Positions 32,583 through 40,762 of a stretch of DNA of 64,000 nucleotides are shown here, piece after piece. The position numbers were made by a program, and so were the translations under genes. The notes below the pieces were generated by a model. That model was not told where the DNA came from. It did no database searches and was given only the letters and a program-made list of their open reading frames with translations. Position 1 is the first letter of the stretch, and each line of letters begins with the position of its first letter. The stretch is from contig NZ_CP159834.1 in the NCBI RefSeq assembly GCF_047730165.1, positions 1,116,001 through 1,180,000 of the forward strand. The letters are read 5' to 3'. Source of the DNA: Patiriisocius sp047730165 (GTDB lineage: Bacteria > Bacteroidota > Bacteroidia > Flavobacteriales > Flavobacteriaceae).

Positions 32583-33500
32583 TTGAAAATCAAGACCTCA
32601 TTCTTATTTGTACTTTTACTCAGTATATTGTACATAAGCTGTGATGTAGATGATGAAGATAAATCATGTCTTGCCCCAAGCTCAGCAACTATTACAGAGC
32701 TTGGGTTTACAAGTGTGCGTATAGAAGTAGCAGCAGAAAACGTACGTGAGTATGTGGTGCGTTATGGAGAAGAAGGGGTAGACCCTTTGAGTCCAGGTTT
32801 GTCTATAGCGTATTTTAATACTTTAGAAGTTATTGTGACCAACTTAACTTCAGGTCAATCATATGACTTTTATGTGAGTGTACTTTGTAACAATGGGCAA
32901 TCTAGTGCCCCTGTTGCTATATTAAATGTGACCACAGCTTCAGAGATAGAGACGGTTTGTTTTCCTCCTATGAACGTGACATCTACAGTCATTGATTATA
33001 ACGAGACTTTAGTTGCTTGGGAAGCAAGCGTAGACAACGAGCTTTCTTATGAAATAGAATACGGTTTCACAGGTTTTGAACTTGATACTGGAATACAAAA
33101 ACAAGCTTTTGAAACCACTTTGTTATTAGATGCTTTGCTCGTAGGGACATCCTATGATTATTATATACGTTCCTATTGTGAAGTGGAAGTAAGTCTATTT
33201 GATGGCCCATTTATGTTTACTACAAGAGCCTGTGTGCTGCCTACAAACTTTATGGTTTCTGAAATATCAAGCACAACCGCACTTGCCTCTTGGGAAGGAA
33301 ATGGTGAAGTCTCTTGGGAGCTAGAATACGGAGCAGCCGGTTTTGAATTAGGTGATGGAGAAGTCATTTTTTTAGGGGAGACCGAAGTAGTACTAGAGAG
33401 CTTAACATCAGCTATTATATATGATGTTTATCTGCGCGCTAATTGTGGACCTAATGGGCGAAGTAAATATATTGGCCCAGTTACATTCACAACATTGTAA
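32583..33500 (+). CDS. Fibronectin type III lipoprotein
   Basis: A 305-residue secreted protein. The signal IKTSFLFVLLLSILYISC ends in a lipobox with Cys20 followed by DVDDEDK, so it is a surface lipoprotein candidate. Three FN3-like modules of about 90 residues follow, each with a Cys-Pro/Leu-Pro start (CLAPSSATITELGF, CFPPMNVTSTVID, CVLPTNFMVSEIS) and the YEIEYGFTGFEL and SYDYYIRSYC strands. TTG at 32583 is the only start that includes the signal. It begins three bases after bioB and so probably rides on that mRNA, an odd partner for a biotin gene. Confidence 0.8.
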   Translation: MKIKTSFLFVLLLSILYISCDVDDEDKSCLAPSSATITELGFTSVRIEVAAENVREYVVRYGEEGVDPLSPGLSIAYFNTLEVIVTNLTSGQSYDFYVSVLCNNGQSSAPVAILNVTTASEIETVCFPPMNVTSTVIDYNETLVAWEASVDNELSYEIEYGFTGFELDTGIQKQAFETTLLLDALLVGTSYDYYIRSYCEVEVSLFDGPFMFTTRACVLPTNFMVSEISSTTALASWEGNGEVSWELEYGAAGFELGDGEVIFLGETEVVLESLTSAIIYDVYLRANCGPNGRSKYIGPVTFTTL

Positions 33501-33506
33501 TCTCTT

Positions 33507-33549
33507 TACAACCTTTTTGCTATTTTTATCGAACTAATAAAAGGTTGTA
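33507..33549. terminator. Hairpin after the FN3 lipoprotein gene
   Basis: TACAACCTTTT pairs perfectly with AAAAGGTTGTA over a 21-base loop, just after the FN3 gene stop. The 3' side lacks a good T run, so it may be a weak terminator. Confidence 0.45.
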
Positions 33550-33611
33550 GTTTACAGTATTTAAAACAAACTAAAAATAATATCTTTATCAAAACCAAAA
33601 ACTCTTTTAAA

Positions 33612-34136
33612 ATGAAAACACTTTTTACTTTTATTCTAGCACTCGCATCTACTGCCATATTCGCTCAAGCCTACACAGGTCAGGGGGATACTAAGTTTCA
33701 GGTTGGTGCAAATATTCAAGCAGAAGGAACTGGTATTAACGTAACATACGACGCTGGTGTTGGGGAGAATATTTCATTTGGTGTTTCTAGTATTTACCTT
33801 TTAGGGGTGACAGATTTTCCTGAAGAATTGTTAATAGAAGAAGCGGAGTTTTTAGACCGTTTTGACCTGCGTGCACGTTTTAATGCAAACTTGAGCAATG
33901 TGCTTAATATAGATGAGAACTTTGATTTATATCCAGGGCTTAACCTGGGTCTAAAGAACTTTGGAGGGCACCTAGGTGCGCGTTATTTCTTCACAGAGGG
34001 TTTTGGGGTGTACTCTGAGGTTCAGGTGCCATTTGCGTCTTATAAGAAAGATGAGGACTATACATCAGAGGAGCTCCCTAGAAAAGAATTAAACAACCAG
34101 TTTAATGTAAGTATAGGAGCGGTTTTTAATATTTAA
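33612..34136 (+). CDS. Small outer-membrane beta-barrel-type protein (DUF6646-like)
   Basis: A 174-residue protein with a clear signal peptide (MKTLFTFILALASTAIFAQA, cut after about residue 19). The rest is alternating beta strands such as KFQVGANIQAEGTGINVTYD and GLKNFGGHLGARYFFTEG, ending in Phe-Asn-Ile, as expected for a small outer-membrane barrel. It resembles the DUF6646 family of Flavobacteria; function unknown. TATCTTTA at 33582-33589 may be a variant -7 element. Its end overlaps the end of recX by 11 bases on the other strand. Confidence 0.75.
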   Translation: MKTLFTFILALASTAIFAQAYTGQGDTKFQVGANIQAEGTGINVTYDAGVGENISFGVSSIYLLGVTDFPEELLIEEAEFLDRFDLRARFNANLSNVLNIDENFDLYPGLNLGLKNFGGHLGARYFFTEGFGVYSEVQVPFASYKKDEDYTSEELPRKELNNQFNVSIGAVFNI

Positions 34137-34608
34137 GTCGCTCGTTTATAAACTCATAAATCATAGCGGACTCCCAGCCACGATAGAGCAGGTAGTCCGC
34201 TACTTTTTTGCGCTTTTTTGAGGTGGAGGTTTCTTTTTCTATTTGACCTAATCGTTTTTCTGCTAGGGCATCAAAAGTGGTATAGTAGTCTTTTGGGTCA
34301 ATCTCTTTTAAAGCGAGCTTTATATTATAAGCAGAGATTTTACGCAGCTTTAATTCACGGGTAATCCTATTTCGTCCCCATCTTTTGATTCTAAACTTCC
34401 CTCTAGCAAAAGCCTGTGCAAAGCGTGTTTCGTTTAAAAAATTATGTTGGATGAGGTGCCCAAAGATCTCATCCATAGCCTGTGGGACCATTCGCATTTC
34501 TCGTAGTTTCTTATCTATATCATTGTGACAACGCTCTTGATAGACGCAGTAGCGTTCTATCTTGCGCTTTGCTTCTTCTAGGGTGTATGTTTTAATGGGT
34601 TGATGCAT
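34126..34608 (-). CDS. recX: Regulatory protein RecX
   Basis: A 160-residue helical protein. RecX binds RecA filaments and curbs their activity. YTLEEAKRKIERYCVYQERC, LIQHNFLNETRFAQAFARGKFR and GRNRITRELKLRKIS are the repeated three-helix motifs of the family, and FDALAEKRL with the KVADYLLYRGWES ending complete it. The frame runs on to 34647, but a TACCTTTG element at 34624-34617 lies within that extension, so ATG 34608 is the likely start. It overlaps the barrel protein gene convergently. Confidence 0.92.
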   Translation of the reverse strand: MHQPIKTYTLEEAKRKIERYCVYQERCHNDIDKKLREMRMVPQAMDEIFGHLIQHNFLNETRFAQAFARGKFRIKRWGRNRITRELKLRKISAYNIKLALKEIDPKDYYTTFDALAEKRLGQIEKETSTSKKRKKVADYLLYRGWESAMIYEFINERLKY

Positions 34609-34616
34609 GTGTTGTC

Positions 34617-34624
34617 CAAAGGTA
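34617..34624 (-). promoter_or_regulatory. -7 promoter element for recX
   Basis: The minus strand reads TACCTTTG, eight bases before ATG 34608. It fixes the start because it falls within the longest frame. Confidence 0.6.
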
Positions 34625-34731
34625 GCGTTTGCTAATAGATTTGCCATTAAGATTTATTCTGGGTTACACTTATTATTTCTTGATGCTATCTAGTGGGTAA
34701 AACACTCCAGAAGAGAGTGTAAGAAGTGATT

Positions 34732-34770
34732 TCAAAAAAAAACCCCTCACTAAATAAATAGCAAGGGGTT
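34732..34770 (-). terminator. Terminator after rng
   Basis: On the minus strand AACCCCTT pairs with GAGGGGTT across a loop of about 16 bases and is followed by a long T run, 39-77 bases after the rng stop. Confidence 0.8.
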
Positions 34771-34808
34771 AATCTGTTTTGTTCTAAAGCTCACACTAAA
34801 GAACGGGG

Positions 34809-36350
34809 TTAAATTATCTCGTTACCATCTTTATCTTGAAAGTGGTATTCCAGATACGTGTAAGCATCTCTTGGTTGGATTTTTACCCATTTTTTGTGCT
34901 CCATAAACCATTTATGTCGCGCTGATGGAAAACCTTTTGTTAAAAAGGCTGCTATAAAAGGGTGCGCATTAAGCGTTACCTTTTTATAGTCTTTTGTTAA
35001 GATTCGTTTTACATCTTCTGCGATTTTACTAACGACCGTTATAGGAGCTTCTATCTCGCCACTTACTGTGCCAGGAGCATCTTCACGGGTTTTAATGTTC
35101 ATCTCAGGACGTACACGTTGTCTTGTTATTTGGATTAAACCAAATTTACTAGGAGGCAAAATCTTATGCTTTGCTCTGTCGTCTTTCATCTCATCTCGCA
35201 TATGATCATAGAGTGCCTTGCGATTTTTTGCTTGAGCCATATCTATAAAATCAACTACAATAATACCACCCATATCACGTAAACGTAATTGTCTGGCAAC
35301 TTCTGTAGCTGCGATAATGTTAACTTCTAGCGCTGTATCTTCTTGGTTTTTAGATTTATTGCTACGGTTACCACTATTCACGTCTATAACGTGCATGGCT
35401 TCTGTATGTTCTACAACTAAGTAAGTACCTTTAGTACTTGATACGGTGCGACCAAAAGAAGTCTTAATCTGTCTATCTACACCATATTTTTCAAAAATAG
35501 GCACGTTAGAATCATGATGTTTGACAATATTCTCCTTGTCTGGTGCAATGCTCTGCACATAATCTTTTATTTGTAAATAGAGCGTTTCGTCATCTATGCA
35601 TATATTAGTAAACGAGTCGTTAAAGACGTCTCTTAATATGGATGCTCCTCTATCTAATTCACTTAACACCTTACTAGGGTGGTGCGCCCCTTGTAGCTTT
35701 TTACACATCGCATTCCAGCGATCCATAAGACTTTGTAAGTCTCTATCCAGTTCTGCTACTTTTTTGCCATCTGCTACAGTGCGTATAATAACACCAAATC
35801 CTTTAGGACGTATGCTCGTTATTAATCGCTTTAATCTTTCTTTTTCTTCTTTGCTTTCTATTTTTTGTGAAATAGAAATACGATCTGAAAAAGGTACTAA
35901 AACAATATAACGACCTGCGATAGAAAGCTCAGAGCTTATACGCGGTCCTTTTGTAGATATAGGTTCTTTTACGATTTGTACCAGAATAGATTGATTTGAC
36001 TTGATGGCGTCATTGATGCCACCGTGCTTGTCAATCTCTTTTTCTAATGGAAAATCCTTTAAAGAATAATCTTTAAGTTTACCTGTGCTTACACGTTTTA
36101 CAAACTTCAGTAGAGAGGCGATCTTAGGACCAAGATCATGGTAATGCAAAAATGCATCTTTCTCGTAGCCTACATTAACAAATGCAGCGTTGAGACCCGG
36201 AACAGTTTTTCTGATTTTTGCGAGATAAATATCTCCCACAGAAAACTTGTTATTTTCTTCCTCTTTGTGAAGTTCGATGAGTCTTCCATCTTTAAAAAGA
36301 GCAAAATCAACTTCTTGTGAACTGGATCTAATAAATAATTCTGAGTTCAC
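34809..36350 (-). CDS. rng: Ribonuclease E/G family protein
   Basis: A 513-residue endoribonuclease for rRNA and mRNA processing. The S1 domain occupies roughly residues 35-130 (VGDIYLAKIRKTVPGLNAAFVNVGYEKDAFLHYHD); DVNSGNRSNKSKNQEDTALEVNIIAATEVARQL carries the metal-binding Asp, and GGIIVVDFIDMAQ the second catalytic Asp. The long C-terminal scaffold of E. coli RNase E is absent, so RNase G-like in size. The cysteine zinc-link motif is not seen. It follows HU and the small COX24-like gene on the same strand, with a conserved order in Flavobacteria. Confidence 0.94.
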   Translation of the reverse strand: MNSELFIRSSSQEVDFALFKDGRLIELHKEEENNKFSVGDIYLAKIRKTVPGLNAAFVNVGYEKDAFLHYHDLGPKIASLLKFVKRVSTGKLKDYSLKDFPLEKEIDKHGGINDAIKSNQSILVQIVKEPISTKGPRISSELSIAGRYIVLVPFSDRISISQKIESKEEKERLKRLITSIRPKGFGVIIRTVADGKKVAELDRDLQSLMDRWNAMCKKLQGAHHPSKVLSELDRGASILRDVFNDSFTNICIDDETLYLQIKDYVQSIAPDKENIVKHHDSNVPIFEKYGVDRQIKTSFGRTVSSTKGTYLVVEHTEAMHVIDVNSGNRSNKSKNQEDTALEVNIIAATEVARQLRLRDMGGIIVVDFIDMAQAKNRKALYDHMRDEMKDDRAKHKILPPSKFGLIQITRQRVRPEMNIKTREDAPGTVSGEIEAPITVVSKIAEDVKRILTKDYKKVTLNAHPFIAAFLTKGFPSARHKWFMEHKKWVKIQPRDAYTYLEYHFQDKDGNEII

Positions 36351-36566
36351 GATAATTAATTTTTATTCCGATCCCAAATAAATTGGGTTTTTCGGAATGG
36401 ATTAAACAATAATTTTCACAGGATTTTTTACAAGCTATTACACTATGCAATAGGCTGTATAAGTATCCGTAGAAATGTCACTCAGTACAGGTTATGACTG
36501 GATGCATTTCATTTTCAAAGAACGATTGTAATTCATATTAGCTGATGTTCAACTAGCTAATAAAGA

Positions 36567-36594
36567 AAAAAGTAGTCCTAAGGACTACTTTTTC
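36567..36594 (-). terminator. Hairpin overlapping the end of the COX24-like gene
   Basis: AGTAGTCC pairs with GGACTACT around a three-base loop, extended by A5/T4, and includes the stop codon of the small gene. On the minus strand it ends in a T run. Confidence 0.75.
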
Positions 36595-36674
36595 TTGTGT
36601 CTGTTGGCGCGTCTTCTTTTCTTACGCTTGTGCGTCGCTACCTTATGTCTTTTTCTTTTTTTACCGCTTGGCAT
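36585..36674 (-). CDS. Small very basic COX24/AURKAIP1-like protein
   Basis: A 29-residue frame from ATG 36674 encoding MPSGKKRKRHKVATHKRKKR and a further RRANRHKKK, with 18 Lys or Arg. This composition and the KKRKRHK..THKRKKR..NRHKK pattern match the short AURKAIP1/COX24-domain proteins found in Flavobacteria, whose mitochondrial relatives belong to the small ribosomal subunit. A ribosomal role is therefore plausible but inferred. It lies between HU and rng on the same strand, and its stop is embedded in a terminator. Confidence 0.85.
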   Translation of the reverse strand: MPSGKKRKRHKVATHKRKKRRRANRHKKK

Positions 36675-36713
36675 ATAAATGATTATTGTGTCCTATTTTA
36701 ATAGAACGGATTA

Positions 36714-37004
36714 TTATTTTACTTCTACGTTTGTCTTTACACCTTCAACAAAAACTTTTGCAGGCTTGAACGCGGGGATATTATGTGCAGGGATTTTGAT
36801 AGTTGTATTCTTAGAAATGTTTCTTCCAGTTTTCTCAGCACGAGTCTTGATGATAAAACTTCCAAAACCTCTAAGGTATACGTTATCGCCACCTTGTAAT
36901 GAAGTTTTCACTTCTTCCATAAATGTTTCTACAGTAGCCTGTACATCTCCCTTTTCCATTCCTAGTCTTTCAGAAATTTTGGCTACGATATCTGCTTTCG
37001 TCAT
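36714..37004 (-). CDS. HU/IHF family DNA-binding protein
   Basis: A 96-residue histone-like protein. MTKADIVAKISERLGMEKGDVQATVETF forms the helical dimer part; GGDNVYLRGFGSFIIKTRAEKTGRNI and the arm tip NTTIKIPAHNIPAFKPAK (the RNPxTG-equivalent region) form the DNA-clasping arms. Such proteins bend DNA in the nucleoid. A TATATTTG element at 37060-37053 on the minus strand gives a leader of about 48 bases. It is transcribed away from mutY. Confidence 0.93.
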   Translation of the reverse strand: MTKADIVAKISERLGMEKGDVQATVETFMEEVKTSLQGGDNVYLRGFGSFIIKTRAEKTGRNISKNTTIKIPAHNIPAFKPAKVFVEGVKTNVEVK

Positions 37005-37052
37005 GTTTTTAAAATTAATAGGTTTATTAAATATTTTTCTTTTTCAAGAGTG

Positions 37053-37060
37053 CAAATATA
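37053..37060 (-). promoter_or_regulatory. -7 promoter element for the HU gene
   Basis: The plus strand reads CAAATATA, giving TATATTTG on the minus strand, 48 bases before the start codon. Confidence 0.55.
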
Positions 37061-37130
37061 ACATTTTTAGTATGAAATACTAATAGGCTAAAACATTATA
37101 ATTTAAATAGATAAAAGCTACTTTAGCGGG

Positions 37131-38201
37131 ATGCCAAAAATTTCTGCGCAATTTTCTAAATCACTCATTACATGGTACTTACGCAATAAGCGTGATTTAC
37201 CTTGGCGTAGTATCGACAACCCGTACTTTATTTGGCTTTCCGAAATTATTTTACAACAAACACGAGTAGCACAAGGTACTCCTTATTATTATGCTTTTAC
37301 GGAGGCATTTCCTACCATTCTTGACCTGGCGAGCGCAGATGAAGAAACTGTCCTTAAGTTATGGCAAGGATTAGGGTATTACTCCCGAGCACGCAATTTG
37401 CACACCGCGGCAAAGTATGTAGTAGAAGAGCTAGATGGTGTTTTTCCTAGTACTTATTCTGAAATATACAAACTCAAAGGAGTAGGCGATTATACAGCAA
37501 GTGCTATTGCATCGATATGTTTTAATGAATCTACTGCAGTAGTTGATGGCAATGTGTATCGTGTGCTGTCCAGATATTTTGGGATAGACACTGCAATAAA
37601 TTCTACTCTTGGAATCAAAGAATTTAAAATACTCGCTCAAAAGTTAATAGATCCCCGAGATCCGGCTACCTATAATCAAGCAATAATGGAGTTTGGGGCA
37701 AGACATTGTGTGCCTCAGAATCCAGACTGTACTGCGTGTGTTTTTAATGATGGCTGCGCCGCCTTCAGAAAAAACGAGGTGGGAGCATTACCTGTGAAGC
37801 TAAAGAAAACCAAAGTAAGAAACCGCTACTTCAATTTTTTAGTGCCGCTAACAGAAGATAAAAAAACCATACTGCAACAGCGCAAGGGAAAAGGCATATG
37901 GCAGAATCTTTATGAATTTCCATTAGTAGAAACAGCCCAAGAGGTAGATGAAACTGCATTGCTTTCCGAAGAAAATTTCCGAAGTACTATAAAAGATTGG
38001 GATATTGATTCTGTCTCATTATACAATGAGGTTGCAATCACCCACAAGCTATCACACCAGCATTTACATACACGGTTTTGGATAGTAATTTTAAAAAGTG
38101 AGCTGGATCAAATGCAGACTATTCATGAAGTGAAAGAGAAGGCAGTCCCCGTTTTGATAGGGAATTTTATTGATACCTTTCCTCCATTTAATACGGTTTA
38201 A
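37131..38201 (+). CDS. mutY: A/G-specific adenine glycosylase
   Basis: A 356-residue repair enzyme that removes adenine paired with 8-oxoguanine. LPWRSIDNPYFIWLSEIILQQTRVAQG, the helix-hairpin-helix LKGVGDYTASAIASICF with the catalytic Asp in VVDGNVYRVLSR, and the iron-sulfur cluster ligands CVPQNPDCTACVFNDGC (C-x6-C-x2-C-x5-C) are present; the last 120 residues are the NUDIX-like MutT domain that reads 8-oxoG. It leads the conserved order mutY-ssb-gldE-gldD. Confidence 0.97.
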   Translation: MPKISAQFSKSLITWYLRNKRDLPWRSIDNPYFIWLSEIILQQTRVAQGTPYYYAFTEAFPTILDLASADEETVLKLWQGLGYYSRARNLHTAAKYVVEELDGVFPSTYSEIYKLKGVGDYTASAIASICFNESTAVVDGNVYRVLSRYFGIDTAINSTLGIKEFKILAQKLIDPRDPATYNQAIMEFGARHCVPQNPDCTACVFNDGCAAFRKNEVGALPVKLKKTKVRNRYFNFLVPLTEDKKTILQQRKGKGIWQNLYEFPLVETAQEVDETALLSEENFRSTIKDWDIDSVSLYNEVAITHKLSHQHLHTRFWIVILKSELDQMQTIHEVKEKAVPVLIGNFIDTFPPFNTV

Positions 38202-38265
38202 AAGTGCAGAAACCGCATAAATACAAAAAGTGTATACGAGTTCATTTAAAACGGGAGTGGTATTG

Positions 38266-38273
38266 TATCTTTG
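38266..38273 (+). promoter_or_regulatory. -7 promoter element for ssb
   Basis: TATCTTTG, 22 bases before the ssb ATG. Confidence 0.6.
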
Positions 38274-38295
38274 TCTCCTATTAAATTAAGTAATT

Positions 38296-38739
38296 ATGAG
38301 TGGTACATTAAACAAGGTGATGCTAATAGGCCATACGGGTGACGACGTAAAAATGCATTTTTTTGAAGGCGGTGGGAGCATAGGGAGATTTCCTGTTGCG
38401 ACTAACGAGACGTATACAAATAGAACTACGGGTGAGCGTGTGAGTAACACAGAGTGGCATAATGTTGTGGTGCGTAACAAGGCGGCAGAAGTGTGTGAAA
38501 AGTATCTAAAGAAAGGTGATAAAGTATATATAGAAGGACGTCTCAAAACACGAAAGTGGCAGGATGATCAAGGAAAAGACCGCTATAATACAGAAATTCA
38601 TTGTTCTGAGTTTACGTTTTTAAGCCCCAAAGGAGAGAATGAAGCAATGAATAACGAGGCGTCACAAGCGCAAGCATCAGCATCAAGTGCAAGCCCCTCA
38701 CAAGCGAGTGAACCAGAAAAAGACGATTTGCCTTTTTAA
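38296..38739 (+). CDS. ssb: Single-stranded DNA-binding protein
   Basis: A 147-residue protein. The OB fold spans residues 1 to about 105 (LNKVMLIGHTGDDVKMHFFEGGGSIGRFPVATNE, EWHNVVVRNKAAEVCEKYLKKGDKVYIEGRL), followed by a Ser/Ala/Gln-rich flexible tail and the acidic tip EKDDLPF that recruits partner proteins. It is followed after 60 bases by gldE. Confidence 0.97.
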   Translation: MSGTLNKVMLIGHTGDDVKMHFFEGGGSIGRFPVATNETYTNRTTGERVSNTEWHNVVVRNKAAEVCEKYLKKGDKVYIEGRLKTRKWQDDQGKDRYNTEIHCSEFTFLSPKGENEAMNNEASQAQASASSASPSQASEPEKDDLPF

Positions 38740-38799
38740 TTAATAAACAATACATTTAAAGTATTATTTGCACACAGGTGCTAAAATGCAATATAACAA

Positions 38800-40131
38800 G
38801 TGGATATAGAACCTCCGAGTTACCTTTTTATAACCTTACTATCTTACACTCAAATCCCGAGCTTAGTTGTGCTTGTGATATTATTAGGTTGTTCAGCTAT
38901 GATCTCTGGAGCAGAGGTCGCTTTCTTTTCATTAAGTTCTTCTGACCTCGATACTGCCGATAGTGACGCTACGCGGAAACTTTCTATCGTCAAGAAATTA
39001 CTAGACAAGCCCAAGAAGTTATTAGCGACTATACTCGTAGCAAACAACTTTATTAACATTGCCATTGTCTTGCTTTTTGAATCACTAAGCACCGTCTGGT
39101 TTGATGGTTGGAACTACGATATCAACCTCTACTTTTTTGAAATTAGCGCTGTATTCTTAGTCAAGGTGGTAGCTGTTACCTTCTTAATTCTTCTCTTTGG
39201 CGAAATTTTACCTAAAGTCTATGCAAGTAGAAACAAGGTGTCTTTTGCAATGCTTATGTCGTACCCACTTAATGTGTTAGATTTTTTAATCACACCAGTA
39301 AGTATGCCTATGCGGTCCATGACGATATACTTGCAGAATCGTTTTGGGAAACAAAGTTCTAATATAAGTGTAGATCAATTATACCAGGCGTTAGAGCTTA
39401 CTAACGAAGAAGACACTACGCACGAAGAACAAAAAATATTACAAGGCATTGTCACTTTTGGTAACACAGACACAAAACAAGTGATGAAACCTAGAATGGA
39501 GATTTTTGCATTAAATGAATCTGCTACTTTTGCTGATATTATGCCGCAGATTATCGAACGCGGATTCTCGAGAATCCCGGTCTATGCAGAAAGCATTGAT
39601 AGAATCACGGGAGTACTGTACGTAAAAGATTTAATGCCGCATATAGAGCGTAAAAAATTGGACTGGCAAGCACTTAAGCGAGAAGCGTACTTTGTGCCAG
39701 AAAATAAAAAACTGGACGATTTGCTTAATGAGTTTAAAGAGATGAAAATGCATCTCGCCATTGTGGTTGATGAGTACGGAGGCACCAGTGGATTGATTTC
39801 GCTTGAAGATATAATCGAGGAGATAGTAGGGGAGATTAGTGATGAGTTTGATGATGAAGATCTTATTTTTTCTAAGTTGGATGATAATAACTACGTTTTT
39901 GAAGGTAAGACATCGCTCAAAGATTTTTACAGAGTAATAGAGGTAGAAGATCATAGTATTTTTGAAGATGAAAAAGGGGAAGCAGAAACCATTGCTGGAT
40001 TTCTTCTAGAAGTCTCAAAAGGCTTCCCAAAGAAAAACGAAGTAATAACCTTTCATAATTATGCGTTTACTATTGAGGCGTTTGATAATAAACGTATCAA
40101 ACAAGTAAAGCTCACTAGACTTCCAGAATGA
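38800..40131 (+). CDS. gldE: Gliding motility-associated protein GldE (CNNM/CBS/CorC_HlyC domains)
   Basis: A 443-residue membrane protein starting at GTG 38800; an ATG 14 bases earlier is in another frame and stops. Residues about 20-200 are the CNNM (DUF21) membrane domain with MISGAEVAFFSLSSSDL and LFGEILPKVYASRN; a CBS pair follows around 210-340 (VMKPRMEIFALNESATFADIM, MHLAIVVDEYGGTSGLISLEDIIEEIVGEI); the CorC_HlyC domain ends the protein. GldE supports GldD in gliding and type IX secretion; its stop overlaps the gldD start by four bases. Confidence 0.95.
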   Translation: MDIEPPSYLFITLLSYTQIPSLVVLVILLGCSAMISGAEVAFFSLSSSDLDTADSDATRKLSIVKKLLDKPKKLLATILVANNFINIAIVLLFESLSTVWFDGWNYDINLYFFEISAVFLVKVVAVTFLILLFGEILPKVYASRNKVSFAMLMSYPLNVLDFLITPVSMPMRSMTIYLQNRFGKQSSNISVDQLYQALELTNEEDTTHEEQKILQGIVTFGNTDTKQVMKPRMEIFALNESATFADIMPQIIERGFSRIPVYAESIDRITGVLYVKDLMPHIERKKLDWQALKREAYFVPENKKLDDLLNEFKEMKMHLAIVVDEYGGTSGLISLEDIIEEIVGEISDEFDDEDLIFSKLDDNNYVFEGKTSLKDFYRVIEVEDHSIFEDEKGEAETIAGFLLEVSKGFPKKNEVITFHNYAFTIEAFDNKRIKQVKLTRLPE

Positions 40132-40682
40132 GATTCTTAATTATATTTTTACTACTTATTACCTGCGCCTCTTGCGAGGATGATGTGGTGGTAAAACCAC
40201 ACGCCGCACTACGGTTGCGATTTCCGACCCCAGTGTATAGCGAAGTGAAAATGGATTGCCCTTTTGTTTTTAAGCAAAACGAATATGCGCAAGTCTCAGT
40301 CAATAAGAACTGTGGCGTTAAAGTGGACTACCCAAATATGAAGGCGACGGTTTTTTTAACCTACATCGAGACAGATAGAACAAAGATGGACGCCCAACTT
40401 ATTGAGGCAGAAAGGCTCGCGTTAAACCACCAACCCAAGGCAATCAACATTCCTCAAAGTCAATATGTAAATCCTGATAAAAAGACCTACGGTACATTTT
40501 ATGAAATAAACGGAAATGCGGCTTCTCACGGGCAGTTTCATCTTACAGATAGTATCAAACATTTTGTAACGGCTGCACTTTATTTTGACACAAAACCTCA
40601 TTTTGATTCTCTATTACCTGCTATCGAGTACGTGCGTAATGATATGCGTATGATGATGGAAACGATGGAGTGGCGGAATTGA
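40128..40682 (+). CDS. gldD: Gliding motility lipoprotein GldD
   Basis: A 184-residue lipoprotein: LIIFLLLITCASC with Cys16 as lipidation site, then EDD. LRFPTPVYSEVKMDCPFVFKQNEYAQV and the ending FDSLLPAIEYVRNDMRMMMETMEW match GldD, needed for gliding and T9SS function in Flavobacterium. The ATG lies inside the gldE stop (ATGA), so the two are coupled. Confidence 0.95.
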   Translation: MRFLIIFLLLITCASCEDDVVVKPHAALRLRFPTPVYSEVKMDCPFVFKQNEYAQVSVNKNCGVKVDYPNMKATVFLTYIETDRTKMDAQLIEAERLALNHQPKAINIPQSQYVNPDKKTYGTFYEINGNAASHGQFHLTDSIKHFVTAALYFDTKPHFDSLLPAIEYVRNDMRMMMETMEWRN

Positions 40683-40762
40683 TTGACGGTAAGAGTTCTA
40701 ATCAAAATTCTAAGTTTGGTGCAATAAAACTTGATAAAGGTTAAGCTTACTGTATTATCTCA

